This document shows, in pieces, positions 42,913 through 57,679 of a stretch of DNA of 64,000 nucleotides. The notes beneath the pieces were generated by a model that searched no databases, had not been told where the DNA came from, and saw nothing but the letters and a program-made list of their open reading frames with translations. The position numbers were made by a program, and so were the translations under genes. Source of the DNA: Pseudomonas sp. BBP2017 (lineage in GTDB: Bacteria > Pseudomonadota > Gammaproteobacteria > Pseudomonadales > Pseudomonadaceae); contig NZ_PVZN01000010.1 of assembly GCF_003024385.1 (NCBI RefSeq), positions 114,415 to 178,414 on the forward strand. Reading direction: 5' to 3'. Numbering within the stretch: the first letter of the stretch is position 1; the number at the start of each line of letters is the position of its first letter.

Positions 42913-44123
42913 TCTTCGGCATCATCAAGCCCTATCCGTCGCCACTGATCAGTGGTCGCGGCATCGACCTCGATTTCGCCATGCTCGCCGGTTGTCTGGC
43001 GCTGCTGGGCCTTGGCCTGGTGATGATCACTTCGGCGTCCTCGGAAGTGGCCGCTGCGCAGTCGGGCAACCCGCTGTATCACATGTTCCGCCACCTGGTG
43101 TACGTGGCCATTGGCGTATTCGCCTGCATCGTCACCATGATGGTGCCGATCGCCACTTGGCAGAAGATGGGCTTCACCATGCTGGTCGGCGCCTTTGGCT
43201 TGCTGGTGCTGGTACTGGTGCCAGGCATCGGCCGCGAAGTGAACGGTTCGATGCGCTGGATCGGTTTCAGCTTCTTTAACGTGCAGCCTTCGGAAATCGC
43301 CAAGGTCTTCGTGGTGATTTACCTGGCTGGTTACCTGGTCCGTCGTCAGACCGAGGTGCGCGAAAGCTGGATGGGCTTCTTCAAGCCGTTCATCGTCTTG
43401 CTGCCCATGGCCGGTCTGCTGCTGATGGAGCCGGACTTCGGTGCCACGGTAGTGATGATGGGCGCGGCCGCGGCGATGCTGTTCCTCGGCGGGGTAGGCC
43501 TGTTCCGCTTCAGCTTGATGGTGGTGCTGGCGGTGGGGGCGGTATTTGTCCTGGTTCAGGCCCAGCCTTACCGGATGGCGCGCCTGATTACCTTTACCGA
43601 CCCCTGGTCCGACCAGTTCGGCTCCGGCTACCAGCTGACCCAGGCACTGATCGCTTTCGGGCGTGGTGAGTGGCTTGGCGTAGGTCTTGGCAACAGCGTG
43701 CAGAAGCAGTTCTACCTGCCTGAAGCACACACCGACTTCGTGTTTTCGGTACTGGCCGAAGAGCTGGGTGTTGTCGGCTCGCTGCTCACTGTGGCGCTGT
43801 TCGTCTTCGTCACGGTGCGTGCGTTGTATATCGGTTTGTGGGCTGAAAAAGCCAAGCAGTACTTTGCCGCCTATGTGGCCTTTGGCCTGGCGTTCCTGTG
43901 GATTGGCCAGTTCCTGATCAACATCGGCGTGAACGTCGGCCTGCTGCCGACCAAGGGCCTGACCCTGCCGTTCCTCAGCTACGGCGGTAGCTCGCTGGTA
44001 ATCTGCTGCGCCTGTGTCGGGCTGTTGCTGCGGATCGAGTGGGAGAGTCGCACCCATTTAGGCAGCGAAGAACACGAATTCAATGAAAGCGACTTTGCCG
44101 AGGAGCCGAATCATGGCCGCTGA
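42909..44123 (+). CDS. ftsW: Septal peptidoglycan glycosyltransferase FtsW (SEDS family)
   Basis: A 404-residue SEDS-family membrane protein with about ten helices. It polymerises lipid II at the septum together with FtsI. Conserved segments include GREVNGSMRWIGFSFFNVQPSE in shortened form near residue 115, the LPEAHTDFVFSVLAEELG loop holding the catalytic Asp, and the C-terminal LPFLSYGGSSLV. The ATG shares ATGA with the murD stop. A short cytoplasmic tail ends FAEEPNHGR, overlapping the murG start. Confidence 0.97.
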   Translation: MIFGIIKPYPSPLISGRGIDLDFAMLAGCLALLGLGLVMITSASSEVAAAQSGNPLYHMFRHLVYVAIGVFACIVTMMVPIATWQKMGFTMLVGAFGLLVLVLVPGIGREVNGSMRWIGFSFFNVQPSEIAKVFVVIYLAGYLVRRQTEVRESWMGFFKPFIVLLPMAGLLLMEPDFGATVVMMGAAAAMLFLGGVGLFRFSLMVVLAVGAVFVLVQAQPYRMARLITFTDPWSDQFGSGYQLTQALIAFGRGEWLGVGLGNSVQKQFYLPEAHTDFVFSVLAEELGVVGSLLTVALFVFVTVRALYIGLWAEKAKQYFAAYVAFGLAFLWIGQFLINIGVNVGLLPTKGLTLPFLSYGGSSLVICCACVGLLLRIEWESRTHLGSEEHEFNESDFAEEPNHGR

Positions 44124-45184
44124 CGGCAAGAATGTACTGATCATGGCTGGCGGCACCGGGGGCCACGTGTTCCCGGCATTGGCCTGTGCCCGTGAGTTCC
44201 AGGCGCGTGGTTACACCGTGCACTGGCTGGGCACTGCGCGTGGCATCGAGAACGAACTGGTGCCCCAGGGAGGTCTGCAGTTGCACCTGATTCAAGTCAC
44301 CGGCCTGCGCGGCAAGGGCAAGCTGTCGCTGCTCAAGGCGCCATTCACCCTGGTCAAGGCTGTACTGCAGGCGCGGCGCATCATTGCCCAGCTCAAGCCG
44401 GTCTGCGTGATCGGTTTCGGTGGTTACGTGACTGGCCCAGGAGGCGTTGCCGCCCGGCTCTGTGGTGTACCTGTCGTGGTCCACGAGCAGAATGCCCGCG
44501 CCGGTACCGCCAATCGGCTGCTGGTGCCGTTGGCCGGCCGAGTCTGCGAAGCTTTCCCCGGTACTTTTGCCGCGTCGGACAAGTTGCGCACCACCGGCAA
44601 TCCGGTGCGCAGCGAACTGTTCCTGGAAAACCCGCGCGAGCCTCTGGGTGCGCGTCGGCCACGCTTGTTGGTGCTTGGTGGAAGCCTGGGTGCCGAACCG
44701 TTGAACAAATTGCTGCCCCAAGCCTTGGCTCAGGTCGCCGCGGATATTCGTCCCGAAGTGTTCCACCAGGCAGGTAAACAGCACGACCAGATTACCGCCG
44801 AGCGCTATCGCGAGGCTGGAGTCGAGGCTCAGGTAGAGCCCTTTATCAAGGACATGGCCAAGGCATACGCCTGGGCCGATCTGGTGGTCTGCCGCGCAGG
44901 CGCGCTGACCGTCAGTGAGCTGGCTGCGGCCGGGTTGCCATCGATGCTGGTGCCATTGCCCCATGCCATCGACGATCACCAGACCCACAACGCCCATTAT
45001 CTGGCCCGCGAAGGCGCTGCCTTCCTGATGCCACAAGCGACAACTGGCGCAGCGCAACTCGCTGAACGCCTGAACGAGGTGCTGATGCAACCGGAAAAAC
45101 TCACCACCATGGCCGCCACTGCCCGGCGCCTGGCTAAACCTGCGGCCACCCGCACCGTGGTCGATATCTGTCTGGAGGTGGCCC

Positions 45185-45192
<8 letters not shown>
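44113..45192 (+). CDS. murG: UDP-GlcNAc:lipid I N-acetylglucosaminyltransferase MurG
   Basis: A 359-residue GT28 glycosyltransferase at the inner membrane that makes lipid II. The first glycine-rich loop is [14 protein letters not shown] (about 11-24). [24 protein letters not shown] (about 265-288) is the UDP-GlcNAc-binding region. The ATG at 44113 follows GAGGAG, which lies in the 3' end of ftsW. An in-frame ATG at 44083 lacks family support. murC begins 8 bases before its stop. Confidence 0.97.
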
Positions 45193-47595
<2,403 letters not shown>

Positions 47596-47599
47596 GCCC

Positions 47600-48469
47600 A
47601 TGCAAGGCGCGATGTTACGTCATCAGCAACCCGCCACCGGCCGCAACAAGCCGGTGCCGCGTGGTGCCAGCCGGATGGTGGCCAAGGAGCCACTGTCGGC
47701 GCGCCTGCCCAAGGCCAATTTCAATGTCTTCAAGCGTCTGCTCTGGCCGGTGCTGCTGGTCGTCGCCGGATTCGGTGCTTATGAAGGCGCGCAACGCCTG
47801 ATGCCGTACGCCGACCGGCCGATCACCAAGATCGCCGTGCAAGGTGACTTGAGTTACATCAGCCAGCAAGCGGTGCAGCAGCGAATCGCCCCGTATGTGG
47901 CGGCCAGCTTCTTCACAGTTGACCTGGCGAGCATGCGCGCCGAGCTGGAGAAGATGCCCTGGATCGCCCATGCCGAAGTACGCCGGGTGTGGCCGGACGA
48001 AGTGGTGATCCGCCTGGAAGAACAGTTGCCGGTGGCGCGTTGGGGCGAAGAAGCCTTGCTCAATAACCAGGGCCAGGCCTTCACCCCGCGCGAACTGGCC
48101 AACTACGAGCACCTGCCGCAGCTGTTTGGGCCGCAGCGGGCGCAGCAACAAGTGATGCAGCAATATCAGGTACTGAGCCAGATGTTGCGGCCAATGGGCT
48201 TTTCGATTGCCCGGCTGGAAGTGCGCGAGCGCGGCAGCTGGTTCCTGACCACTGGCGCCGGCAGCACCGGGCCAGGTATCGAACTGCTGCTGGGGCGCGA
48301 CCATCTGGTGGAAAAAATGCGCCGTTTCATTGCCATTTACGACAAGACACTCAAAGAACAGATCACGAACATCGCCCGCATCGATCTGCGTTACGCCAAT
48401 GGCCTGGCCGTTGGCTGGCGGGAACCGATTGCACCGACGACGGCCCAACCCGCCGTTGCGAAGAATTAG
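47600..48469 (+). CDS. ftsQ: Cell division protein FtsQ
   Basis: A 289-residue bitopic protein. A cytoplasmic N-terminus (about 1-45) is followed by one helix (about 47-65, [18 protein letters not shown]). Next come a POTRA domain (about 73-145, [20 protein letters not shown]) and a beta domain that recruits FtsB-FtsL. The ATG at 47600 was chosen over an upstream in-frame ATG at 47525, which lies inside ddlB. ftsA follows after 14 bp. Confidence 0.95.
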   Translation: MQGAMLRHQQPATGRNKPVPRGASRMVAKEPLSARLPKANFNVFKRLLWPVLLVVAGFGAYEGAQRLMPYADRPITKIAVQGDLSYISQQAVQQRIAPYVAASFFTVDLASMRAELEKMPWIAHAEVRRVWPDEVVIRLEEQLPVARWGEEALLNNQGQAFTPRELANYEHLPQLFGPQRAQQQVMQQYQVLSQMLRPMGFSIARLEVRERGSWFLTTGAGSTGPGIELLLGRDHLVEKMRRFIAIYDKTLKEQITNIARIDLRYANGLAVGWREPIAPTTAQPAVAKN

Positions 48470-48483
48470 AGAGAGGCAGGACC

Positions 48484-49737
48484 ATGGCAAATGCGCATAG
48501 CGGCAAAATGATCGTCGGGCTCGATATCGGTACCTCCAAGGTAGTGGCGCTGGTAGGCGAAGTCGCGGCCGACGGTACCCTGGAAATCGTCGGTATCGGC
48601 ACCCACCCTTCGCGCGGACTGAAGAAGGGCGTGGTGGTCAATATCGAATCGACCGTGCAGTCGATCCAGCGCGCGGTAGAAGAAGCCCAGCTGATGGCCG
48701 GCTGCCGGATCCATTCGGCTTTCGTTGGCGTTGCCGGCAATCACATCCGCAGCCTGAACTCCCACGGTATCGTCGCGATTCGCGACCGTGAAGTCAGCGC
48801 GGCTGACCTCGAGCGCGTCCTCGATGCGGCTCAAGCGGTCGCCATTCCGGCCGACCAGCGGGTCCTGCACACCCTGCCGCAGGACTATGTGATCGACAAC
48901 CAGGAAGGCGTGCGCGAGCCGTTGGGCATGTCCGGTGTGCGTCTGGAAGCCAAGGTCCACGTGGTCACCTGCGCAGTCAATGCCGCACAGAACATCGAGA
49001 AGTGTGTGCGCCGCTGTGGCCTGGAAATCGACGACATCATCCTCGAACAACTGGCCTCGGCCTACTCGGTGCTGACCGATGACGAGAAAGAGCTGGGCGT
49101 GTGCCTGGTGGACATCGGTGGTGGTACCACTGACATCGCCATCTTCACCGAAGGCGCGATCCGTCACACCGCGGTGATCCCGATTGCCGGCGATCAGGTG
49201 ACCAATGACATCGCCATGGCCCTGCGCACCCCGACCCAGTACGCCGAAGAGATCAAGATCCGTTACGCCTGCGCCCTGGCCAAACTGGCCGGTGCCGGTG
49301 AAACCATCAAGGTGCCGAGCGTCGGTGATCGTCCGCCACGCGAACTGTCGCGCCAGGCCTTGGCCGAAGTGGTCGAACCGCGTTACGACGAGCTGTTCAC
49401 CCTGATCCAGGCCGAGCTGCGTCGCAGCGGCTACGAGGACCTGGTGCCTGCGGGCATCGTCCTGACCGGCGGCACCGCGAAGATGGAAGGCGCGGTAGAG
49501 CTGGCCGAAGAGATTTTCCATATGCCGGTACGCCTGGGCGTGCCGCATAGCGTTCGGGGCCTGAGCGACGTGGTGCGCAACCCGATTTATTCCACCGGTG
49601 TGGGCCTGCTGACCTACGGCCTGCAGAAGCAGTCCGACGGCGTCAGCCTGACCGGTACCAGCAGCAACAACTATGGCGATGAACCAAAAGCTCCAGCGTT
49701 CGAGCGTTTCACACGCTGGGTCAAAGGCAACTTTTAA
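48484..49737 (+). CDS. ftsA: Cell division protein FtsA
   Basis: A 417-residue actin-fold ATPase that tethers FtsZ to the membrane and recruits the divisome. GLDIGTSKVVALVGE (phosphate 1, about 12-26), DIGGGTTDIAIF (phosphate 2) and ILTGGTAKMEG (adenosine motif) are visible. The C-terminal FERFTRWVKGNF is the amphipathic membrane-targeting helix. AGAGGCAGGA provides the ribosome binding site. It is followed by ftsZ after 56 bp. Confidence 0.98.
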   Translation: MANAHSGKMIVGLDIGTSKVVALVGEVAADGTLEIVGIGTHPSRGLKKGVVVNIESTVQSIQRAVEEAQLMAGCRIHSAFVGVAGNHIRSLNSHGIVAIRDREVSAADLERVLDAAQAVAIPADQRVLHTLPQDYVIDNQEGVREPLGMSGVRLEAKVHVVTCAVNAAQNIEKCVRRCGLEIDDIILEQLASAYSVLTDDEKELGVCLVDIGGGTTDIAIFTEGAIRHTAVIPIAGDQVTNDIAMALRTPTQYAEEIKIRYACALAKLAGAGETIKVPSVGDRPPRELSRQALAEVVEPRYDELFTLIQAELRRSGYEDLVPAGIVLTGGTAKMEGAVELAEEIFHMPVRLGVPHSVRGLSDVVRNPIYSTGVGLLTYGLQKQSDGVSLTGTSSNNYGDEPKAPAFERFTRWVKGNF

Positions 49738-49793
49738 AGTTTCAAAGCAGTAGTAGTAGGCGCAAAAACTAGAGAACTGAAAGGAGAGGGAAA

Positions 49794-50990
49794 ATGTTCG
49801 AGCTCGTAGACAACGTCCCGCAAAGTCCGGTCATCAAAGTGATCGGCGTCGGTGGCGGCGGTGGCAACGCCGTCAATCACATGGTCAAGAGCAACATCGA
49901 GGGCGTTGAGTTCATCTGCGCCAATACCGATGCTCAAGCGCTGAAAAACATCGGCGCGCGTACCATTTTGCAACTGGGTACCGGTGTCACCAAGGGACTG
50001 GGTGCCGGTGCCAATCCGGAAGTCGGCCGTCAGGCCGCGCTGGAAGACCGTGAGCGCATTGCCGAAGTACTGCAGGGCACCAACATGGTGTTCATCACCA
50101 CCGGCATGGGCGGCGGAACCGGTACCGGTGCTGCGCCGATCATCGCCGAAGTGGCCAAGGAACTGGGTATCCTCACCGTTGCGGTGGTGACCCGTCCGTT
50201 CCCGTTCGAAGGCCGCAAGCGCATGCAGATCGCCGATGAAGGCATCCGTGCACTGGCCGACAGCGTCGACTCGCTGATCACCATTCCGAACGAAAAGCTG
50301 CTGACCATCCTCGGTAAAGACGCCAGCCTGCTGTCCGCTTTCGCCAAGGCTGACGACGTGCTGGCCGGTGCCGTTCGCGGTATCTCCGACATCATCAAGC
50401 GTCCGGGCATGATCAACGTCGACTTTGCCGACGTACGCACCGTGATGAGCGAAATGGGCATGGCGATGATGGGCACTGGCTGCGCCAGCGGTCCGAACCG
50501 TGCGCGTGAGGCGACTGAAGCGGCAATCCGCAACCCGCTGCTCGAAGACGTCAACCTGCAGGGCGCTCGCGGCATCCTGGTCAACATCACCGCAGGTCCT
50601 GACCTGTCACTGGGTGAGTACTCGGACGTCGGTAGCATCATCGAAGCCTTCGCTTCCGATCACGCCATGGTCAAGGTCGGTACCGTTATCGATCCGGACA
50701 TGCGTGACGAGCTGCACGTGACCGTGGTTGCCACGGGCCTGGGCGCGAAGATCGAGAAGCCGGTCAAGGTCATCGACAACACCCTGCAGAGTGCTTCGAT
50801 GCAGCAGCAGACTCCGGCTCCGGCCCCTGTGCGCAACGAACAGTCGTCGGTGAACTACCGTGATCTGGAGCGTCCGACCGTAATGCGCAATCAGGCGCAT
50901 GCCGGTGCAGCCGCTGCTGCCAAGCTCAATCCGCAAGACGATCTGGACTATCTGGACATTCCAGCTTTCCTGCGTCGTCAGGCCGATTGA
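49794..50990 (+). CDS. ftsZ: Cell division GTPase FtsZ
   Basis: A 398-residue tubulin homologue that polymerises into the Z-ring. The GTP signature loop is GGGTGTGAA (about 105-113), and the T7 loop with the catalytic Asp lies in NVDFADVRTVM. A Gln/Ala/Pro-rich linker (about 320-375) precedes the C-terminal peptide LDYLDIPAFLRRQAD, which binds FtsA and ZipA. The strong ribosome binding site GGAGAGGG lies 5 bp before the ATG. It is usually also expressed from promoters within ftsQA. Confidence 0.99.
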   Translation: MFELVDNVPQSPVIKVIGVGGGGGNAVNHMVKSNIEGVEFICANTDAQALKNIGARTILQLGTGVTKGLGAGANPEVGRQAALEDRERIAEVLQGTNMVFITTGMGGGTGTGAAPIIAEVAKELGILTVAVVTRPFPFEGRKRMQIADEGIRALADSVDSLITIPNEKLLTILGKDASLLSAFAKADDVLAGAVRGISDIIKRPGMINVDFADVRTVMSEMGMAMMGTGCASGPNRAREATEAAIRNPLLEDVNLQGARGILVNITAGPDLSLGEYSDVGSIIEAFASDHAMVKVGTVIDPDMRDELHVTVVATGLGAKIEKPVKVIDNTLQSASMQQQTPAPAPVRNEQSSVNYRDLERPTVMRNQAHAGAAAAAKLNPQDDLDYLDIPAFLRRQAD

Positions 50991-51066
50991 TGAAATTTAT
51001 CAGGGGTATAAGGGTGATTGGTGTTCAGCAAAGGCAGGGTCTGGTATTATCCTCAGCCTTTGTTGA

Positions 51067-52014
<948 letters not shown>

Positions 52015-52038
52015 GTTCGAACACTCTCTCTAGTGATT

Positions 52039-52066
52039 AAGGCCACCCTCGGGTGGCCTTTTTTAT
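52039..52066 (+). terminator. Rho-independent terminator after lpxC
   Basis: AAGGCCACCC (52039-52048) pairs with GGGTGGCCTT (52051-52060) and is followed by TTTT. It marks the end of the dcw cluster. Confidence 0.92.
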
Positions 52067-52085
52067 TGGGCGGGGAACAACGGGT

Positions 52086-52148
52086 GGGGCTTGCCCCGCG
52101 ATAGCAATCTGTCAGTCACATCGCGTCGCGGGGCAAGCCCGCTCCTAC
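52086..52148. repeat. REP pair between lpxC and dciA; covers the dciA stop codon
   Basis: GGGGCTTGCCCCGCGAT (52086-52102) and TCGCGGGGCAAGCCCGCTCC (from 52126) are inverted copies of the REP core, about 23 bp apart. The right copy's tail CTCCTACC contains CTA (52145-52147), which is the TAG stop of dciA on the minus strand. Confidence 0.88.
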
Positions 52149-52600
52149 CCTTTGTCCCGTGCATGGCTGGCCAGGCGCTCCAGCGCCGCGCGCAGCTTGG
52201 GATCGGTGATTCCCTCTGCCGTCGCCTGGATGTTCTCGGCCGCCCGGCTGGAAAGATCGACGGTGTGCCCCGCAGCCCGGCTCTGAGTCGTTGGTGGCTG
52301 CACCTTGAAGAGGATCCGGGTCAGGCTGCTGAACGCCTCCAGCGTTTGCAGCTGGCGTTGCAGGCGTTTTTGCTGGTAGCGCAGACGGGTCGCCCAGTGG
52401 CCATCGGTGACGATCAGCAGCAGGGTACCTTCGCGCCAGGAGGCAATATGGCAATGTTCACGCGCAGCGGGTTGCAGCTGGCTGTCGAGCAGTTTTTGCA
52501 GTTGCGCCAGGCGCTGGGCCTGGCTGAACAGGGCTTTGAGCGGCCGGGCTTCGCGCAACAGTACAGCGGGCGCGCGAGCTGGCAAGGGGCGAAAAGCCAT
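52145..52600 (-). CDS. dciA: DciA-family replicative helicase loader (DUF721)
   Basis: A 151-residue DUF721 protein. The folded domain is about 20-105 (LQKLLDSQLQPAAREHCHIA, then VTDGHWATRLRYQQKRL). The C-terminal part is variable. In P. aeruginosa the DUF721 protein next to lpxC and secA was identified as DciA, the ancestral DnaB loader in bacteria without DnaC/DnaI. The identity follows from family and synteny. Its stop codon lies inside a REP element, so the last residues may be lineage-specific. It is divergent from secA. Confidence 0.88.
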   Translation of the reverse strand: MAFRPLPARAPAVLLREARPLKALFSQAQRLAQLQKLLDSQLQPAAREHCHIASWREGTLLLIVTDGHWATRLRYQQKRLQRQLQTLEAFSSLTRILFKVQPPTTQSRAAGHTVDLSSRAAENIQATAEGITDPKLRAALERLASHARDKG

Positions 52601-52885
52601 GAGGGGACACCTGAAGTTACAGTATCGGCATCTTATCAGATCCCCCGACCTGCGCCTTGTTCGGGTGTTTATGGAAAAAACTTCATGCTGCCCATGGGTT
52701 GAAGTTGTGGAAAAAGCCCTTATTGTAAAAAAGCCCCGTCAAAGCGCTGTGCCAGCATCGTGGACATCCGCCACTTTCCTCACCGTCGTTTCCGGGTAGA
52801 ATGCTCGTTCGCATGCGGCCATAAGGGCTGCACGGGCGACTCACGGGGCCGCCCTCCATCCCTATGTGTGGAAGATCCTGTCGAT
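52601..52885. other. Divergent region dciA / secA
   Basis: These 285 bp hold no supported gene. A frame in register with secA runs through it from 52760, but it lacks conserved N-terminal residues and a ribosome binding site. No secM-like arrest peptide is apparent. Promoters could not be placed with confidence. Confidence 0.5.
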
Positions 52886-55621
<2,736 letters not shown>

Positions 55622-55658
55622 CCTCATCTGCCCGGCAGTCCGCTGATTCACGAACACC

Positions 55659-55695
55659 ACGCCGCGACCGGTCTTGTACCGTCGCGGCGTTGTTT
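55659..55695 (+). terminator. Terminator of secA
   Basis: ACGCCGCGAC (55659-55668) pairs with GTCGCGGCGT (55681-55690) and is followed by TGTTT. It lies 37 bp after the secA stop. Confidence 0.75.
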
Positions 55696-55748
55696 CATCT
55701 CAAGCACCGGCCTATTCGATCCGGTGTACTTTTTCTAGGAGCGCTTAC

Positions 55749-56966
55749 ATGGCTGTTGGTCTTGGTCCTTTGCCAACGTTGCACCCGGTTCCAGGTTTTG
55801 AACTCGGCATCGCCTCTGCGGGTATCAAGCGTCCGGGACGCAAGGACGTGGTGGTCATGCGCTGTGCCGAAGGCTCCAGCGTGGCCGGTGTGTTCACCCT
55901 CAATGCCTTTTGTGCAGCGCCGGTGATCCTCGCCAAACAGCGCGTTCAGGGCACTGTGCGCTACCTGCTGACCAACACCGGTAATGCCAACGCCGGTACC
56001 GGCGCTCCGGGTCTGGCTGCCGCTGAACGTACCTGCGCCAAGCTGGCCGAGCTGACGGGCGTCGATGCCAGTGCGGTATTGCCATTCTCCACCGGTGTCA
56101 TCGGTGAGCCGCTGCCTGTCGAGAAAATCGAAGGCGCGCTGCAGGCTGCCCTGGACGATCTGTCGGAAAACAACTGGGCTGCTGCCGCTACCGGCATCAT
56201 GACCACCGATACCCTGCCAAAGGGCGCCAGCCGTCAGTTCCAGCATGACGGGGTGACCATCACCGTCACCGGTATCAGCAAGGGCGCAGGGATGATCCGT
56301 CCGAACATGGCGACCATGCTCGGTTACATCGCCACCGACGCCAAGGTTGCACCTCAGGTGCTCAAGGACCTGATGCTCGATGGCGCCAACAAGTCGTTCA
56401 ACCGCATCACCATCGACGGCGATACCTCGACCAACGATTGCTGCATGCTGATCGCCACCGGCAAAGCGGATGTCGCTGAAGTCACCGAGGCCAGTGGTCC
56501 CCTGTTCGAAGCACTGAAAAAAGCGGTGTTCGAGGTGTGCATGGAAGTGGCTCAGGCCATCGTTCGTGACGGCGAAGGCGCGACCAAATTCGTTACCGTT
56601 GAAGTCAATGGTGGCGGCAACCACCAAGAGTGCCTGGACGTCGGTTACGCCGTGGCTCACTCGCCATTGATCAAGACCGCACTGTTCGCTTCCGACCCGA
56701 ACTGGGGGCGCATCCTTGCCGCTGTTGGCCGTGCCGGTGTGCCTGAGCTGGACGTCAGTCTGATTGACGTTTACCTGGGTGATGTCTGCATCGCCAGTAA
56801 AGGCGGCCGCAGTGCCACCTACACTGAGGCTCAGGGTGCGGCGGTGATGGCCGAAGAGGAAATCACCATCCGTATCGAGCTGGGCCGTGGCCAGTGCAGC
56901 GAAACCATCTGGACCACCGACCTGTCCCACGAGTACGTGAAGATCAACGCTGAGTACCGCACCTGA
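55749..56966 (+). CDS. argJ: Bifunctional glutamate N-acetyltransferase / amino-acid acetyltransferase ArgJ
   Basis: A 405-residue Ntn-type enzyme of arginine synthesis. It transfers the acetyl group from N-acetylornithine to glutamate. The autocleavage site is the Ala188-Thr189 bond in NMATMLGY, giving alpha and beta chains, with Thr189 as nucleophile. ATGIMTTDTLPKGA and SDPNWGRILAAVGR are family signatures. The ATG at 55749 follows TAGGAG. The frame is open further upstream to 55674 through the secA terminator, so that start is rejected. It is followed by a REP pair. Confidence 0.96.
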   Translation: MAVGLGPLPTLHPVPGFELGIASAGIKRPGRKDVVVMRCAEGSSVAGVFTLNAFCAAPVILAKQRVQGTVRYLLTNTGNANAGTGAPGLAAAERTCAKLAELTGVDASAVLPFSTGVIGEPLPVEKIEGALQAALDDLSENNWAAAATGIMTTDTLPKGASRQFQHDGVTITVTGISKGAGMIRPNMATMLGYIATDAKVAPQVLKDLMLDGANKSFNRITIDGDTSTNDCCMLIATGKADVAEVTEASGPLFEALKKAVFEVCMEVAQAIVRDGEGATKFVTVEVNGGGNHQECLDVGYAVAHSPLIKTALFASDPNWGRILAAVGRAGVPELDVSLIDVYLGDVCIASKGGRSATYTEAQGAAVMAEEEITIRIELGRGQCSETIWTTDLSHEYVKINAEYRT

Positions 56967-56971
56967 TCTCA

Positions 56972-57022
56972 TCGCGGGGCAAGCCCGCTCCCACAGACGG
57001 TGGGAGCGGGCTTGCCCCGCGA
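56972..57022. repeat. REP palindrome pair between argJ and the GST gene
   Basis: TCGCGGGGCAAGCCCGCTCC, then CAC, pairs perfectly over 23 bp with the inverted copy across the loop AGACG. It is an intact reference copy for the truncated pair at 63834. Confidence 0.92.
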
Positions 57023-57046
57023 CAGTCCCACTGATGGAGCCGAACC

Positions 57047-57679
57047 ATGAGTTACCACCTGATCATCGGCGACAAGCTGTACTCCTCCTGGTCGCTGCGC
57101 GCCGCCCTGGCCCTTGAGCTGGCCGGCGCCACCTATGATGAAACCCTGATCAAGCTCAACCAGCCCGATACCCGTGCGCGGCTGCTGGAGTACTCCCCGA
57201 CGGCTAAAGTGCCACTGCTCAAGTGCGAGCACGGCATCATCGCCGACTCCCTGGCTATCGCCGAATACCTGGCCGAGCGCCACCCACAAGCCCATCTGTG
57301 GCCGACCGACGTTGCCGCCCGTGCCCAGGCACGCTCTGCCTGCGCGCAAATGCACAGTGGCTTCTTCGCCCTGCGCGGCAACATGCCGTTCGATCTGTCT
57401 CGTGATGCAGCGCTGGAGAACATGCCACTGGATGTGCAGGTTGATATCGACCGCATCGTCGCGTTGTGGTCCGAATGCCGTCTAGCCGCCAAAGAAGCCG
57501 GTCCGTTCCTGTTCGGCACGCCGAGCCTGGCGGACGCGTTCTTCGCCCCTGTCGCCGTGCGCCTGCGTACCTACCGGGTGGAAGTGCCTGCTGAAGCAGC
57601 AGCCTACATCGAGACCATCTACCAGTGGCCAGCCTTCCAGGCTTGGCAAAAAGCTGGCCTGGCGGAGCGCGAAGGGTGA
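57047..57679 (+). CDS. Glutathione S-transferase family protein
   Basis: A 210-residue protein with a thioredoxin-like N-terminal domain (about 1-80). YSSWSLRAALALELAG holds the candidate catalytic Ser/Tyr, and VPLLKCEHGIIADSLAIAEYL the cis-Pro and Glu/Asp-Ser glutathione site. The helical C-terminal domain follows. It resembles the YfcF/zeta-like group of bacterial GSTs, but the substrate is unknown. Its stop shares GTGA with the start of the downstream Nudix-ThiE gene, so they are translationally coupled. Confidence 0.88.
   Translation: MSYHLIIGDKLYSSWSLRAALALELAGATYDETLIKLNQPDTRARLLEYSPTAKVPLLKCEHGIIADSLAIAEYLAERHPQAHLWPTDVAARAQARSACAQMHSGFFALRGNMPFDLSRDAALENMPLDVQVDIDRIVALWSECRLAAKEAGPFLFGTPSLADAFFAPVAVRLRTYRVEVPAEAAAYIETIYQWPAFQAWQKAGLAEREG

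Noticed and set aside
52760..52885. In-frame N-terminal extension of SecA, or a secM-like arrest peptide
   Set aside because: The 42 extra residues do not resemble SecA or SecM, and the conserved [10 protein letters not shown] start is at 52886.
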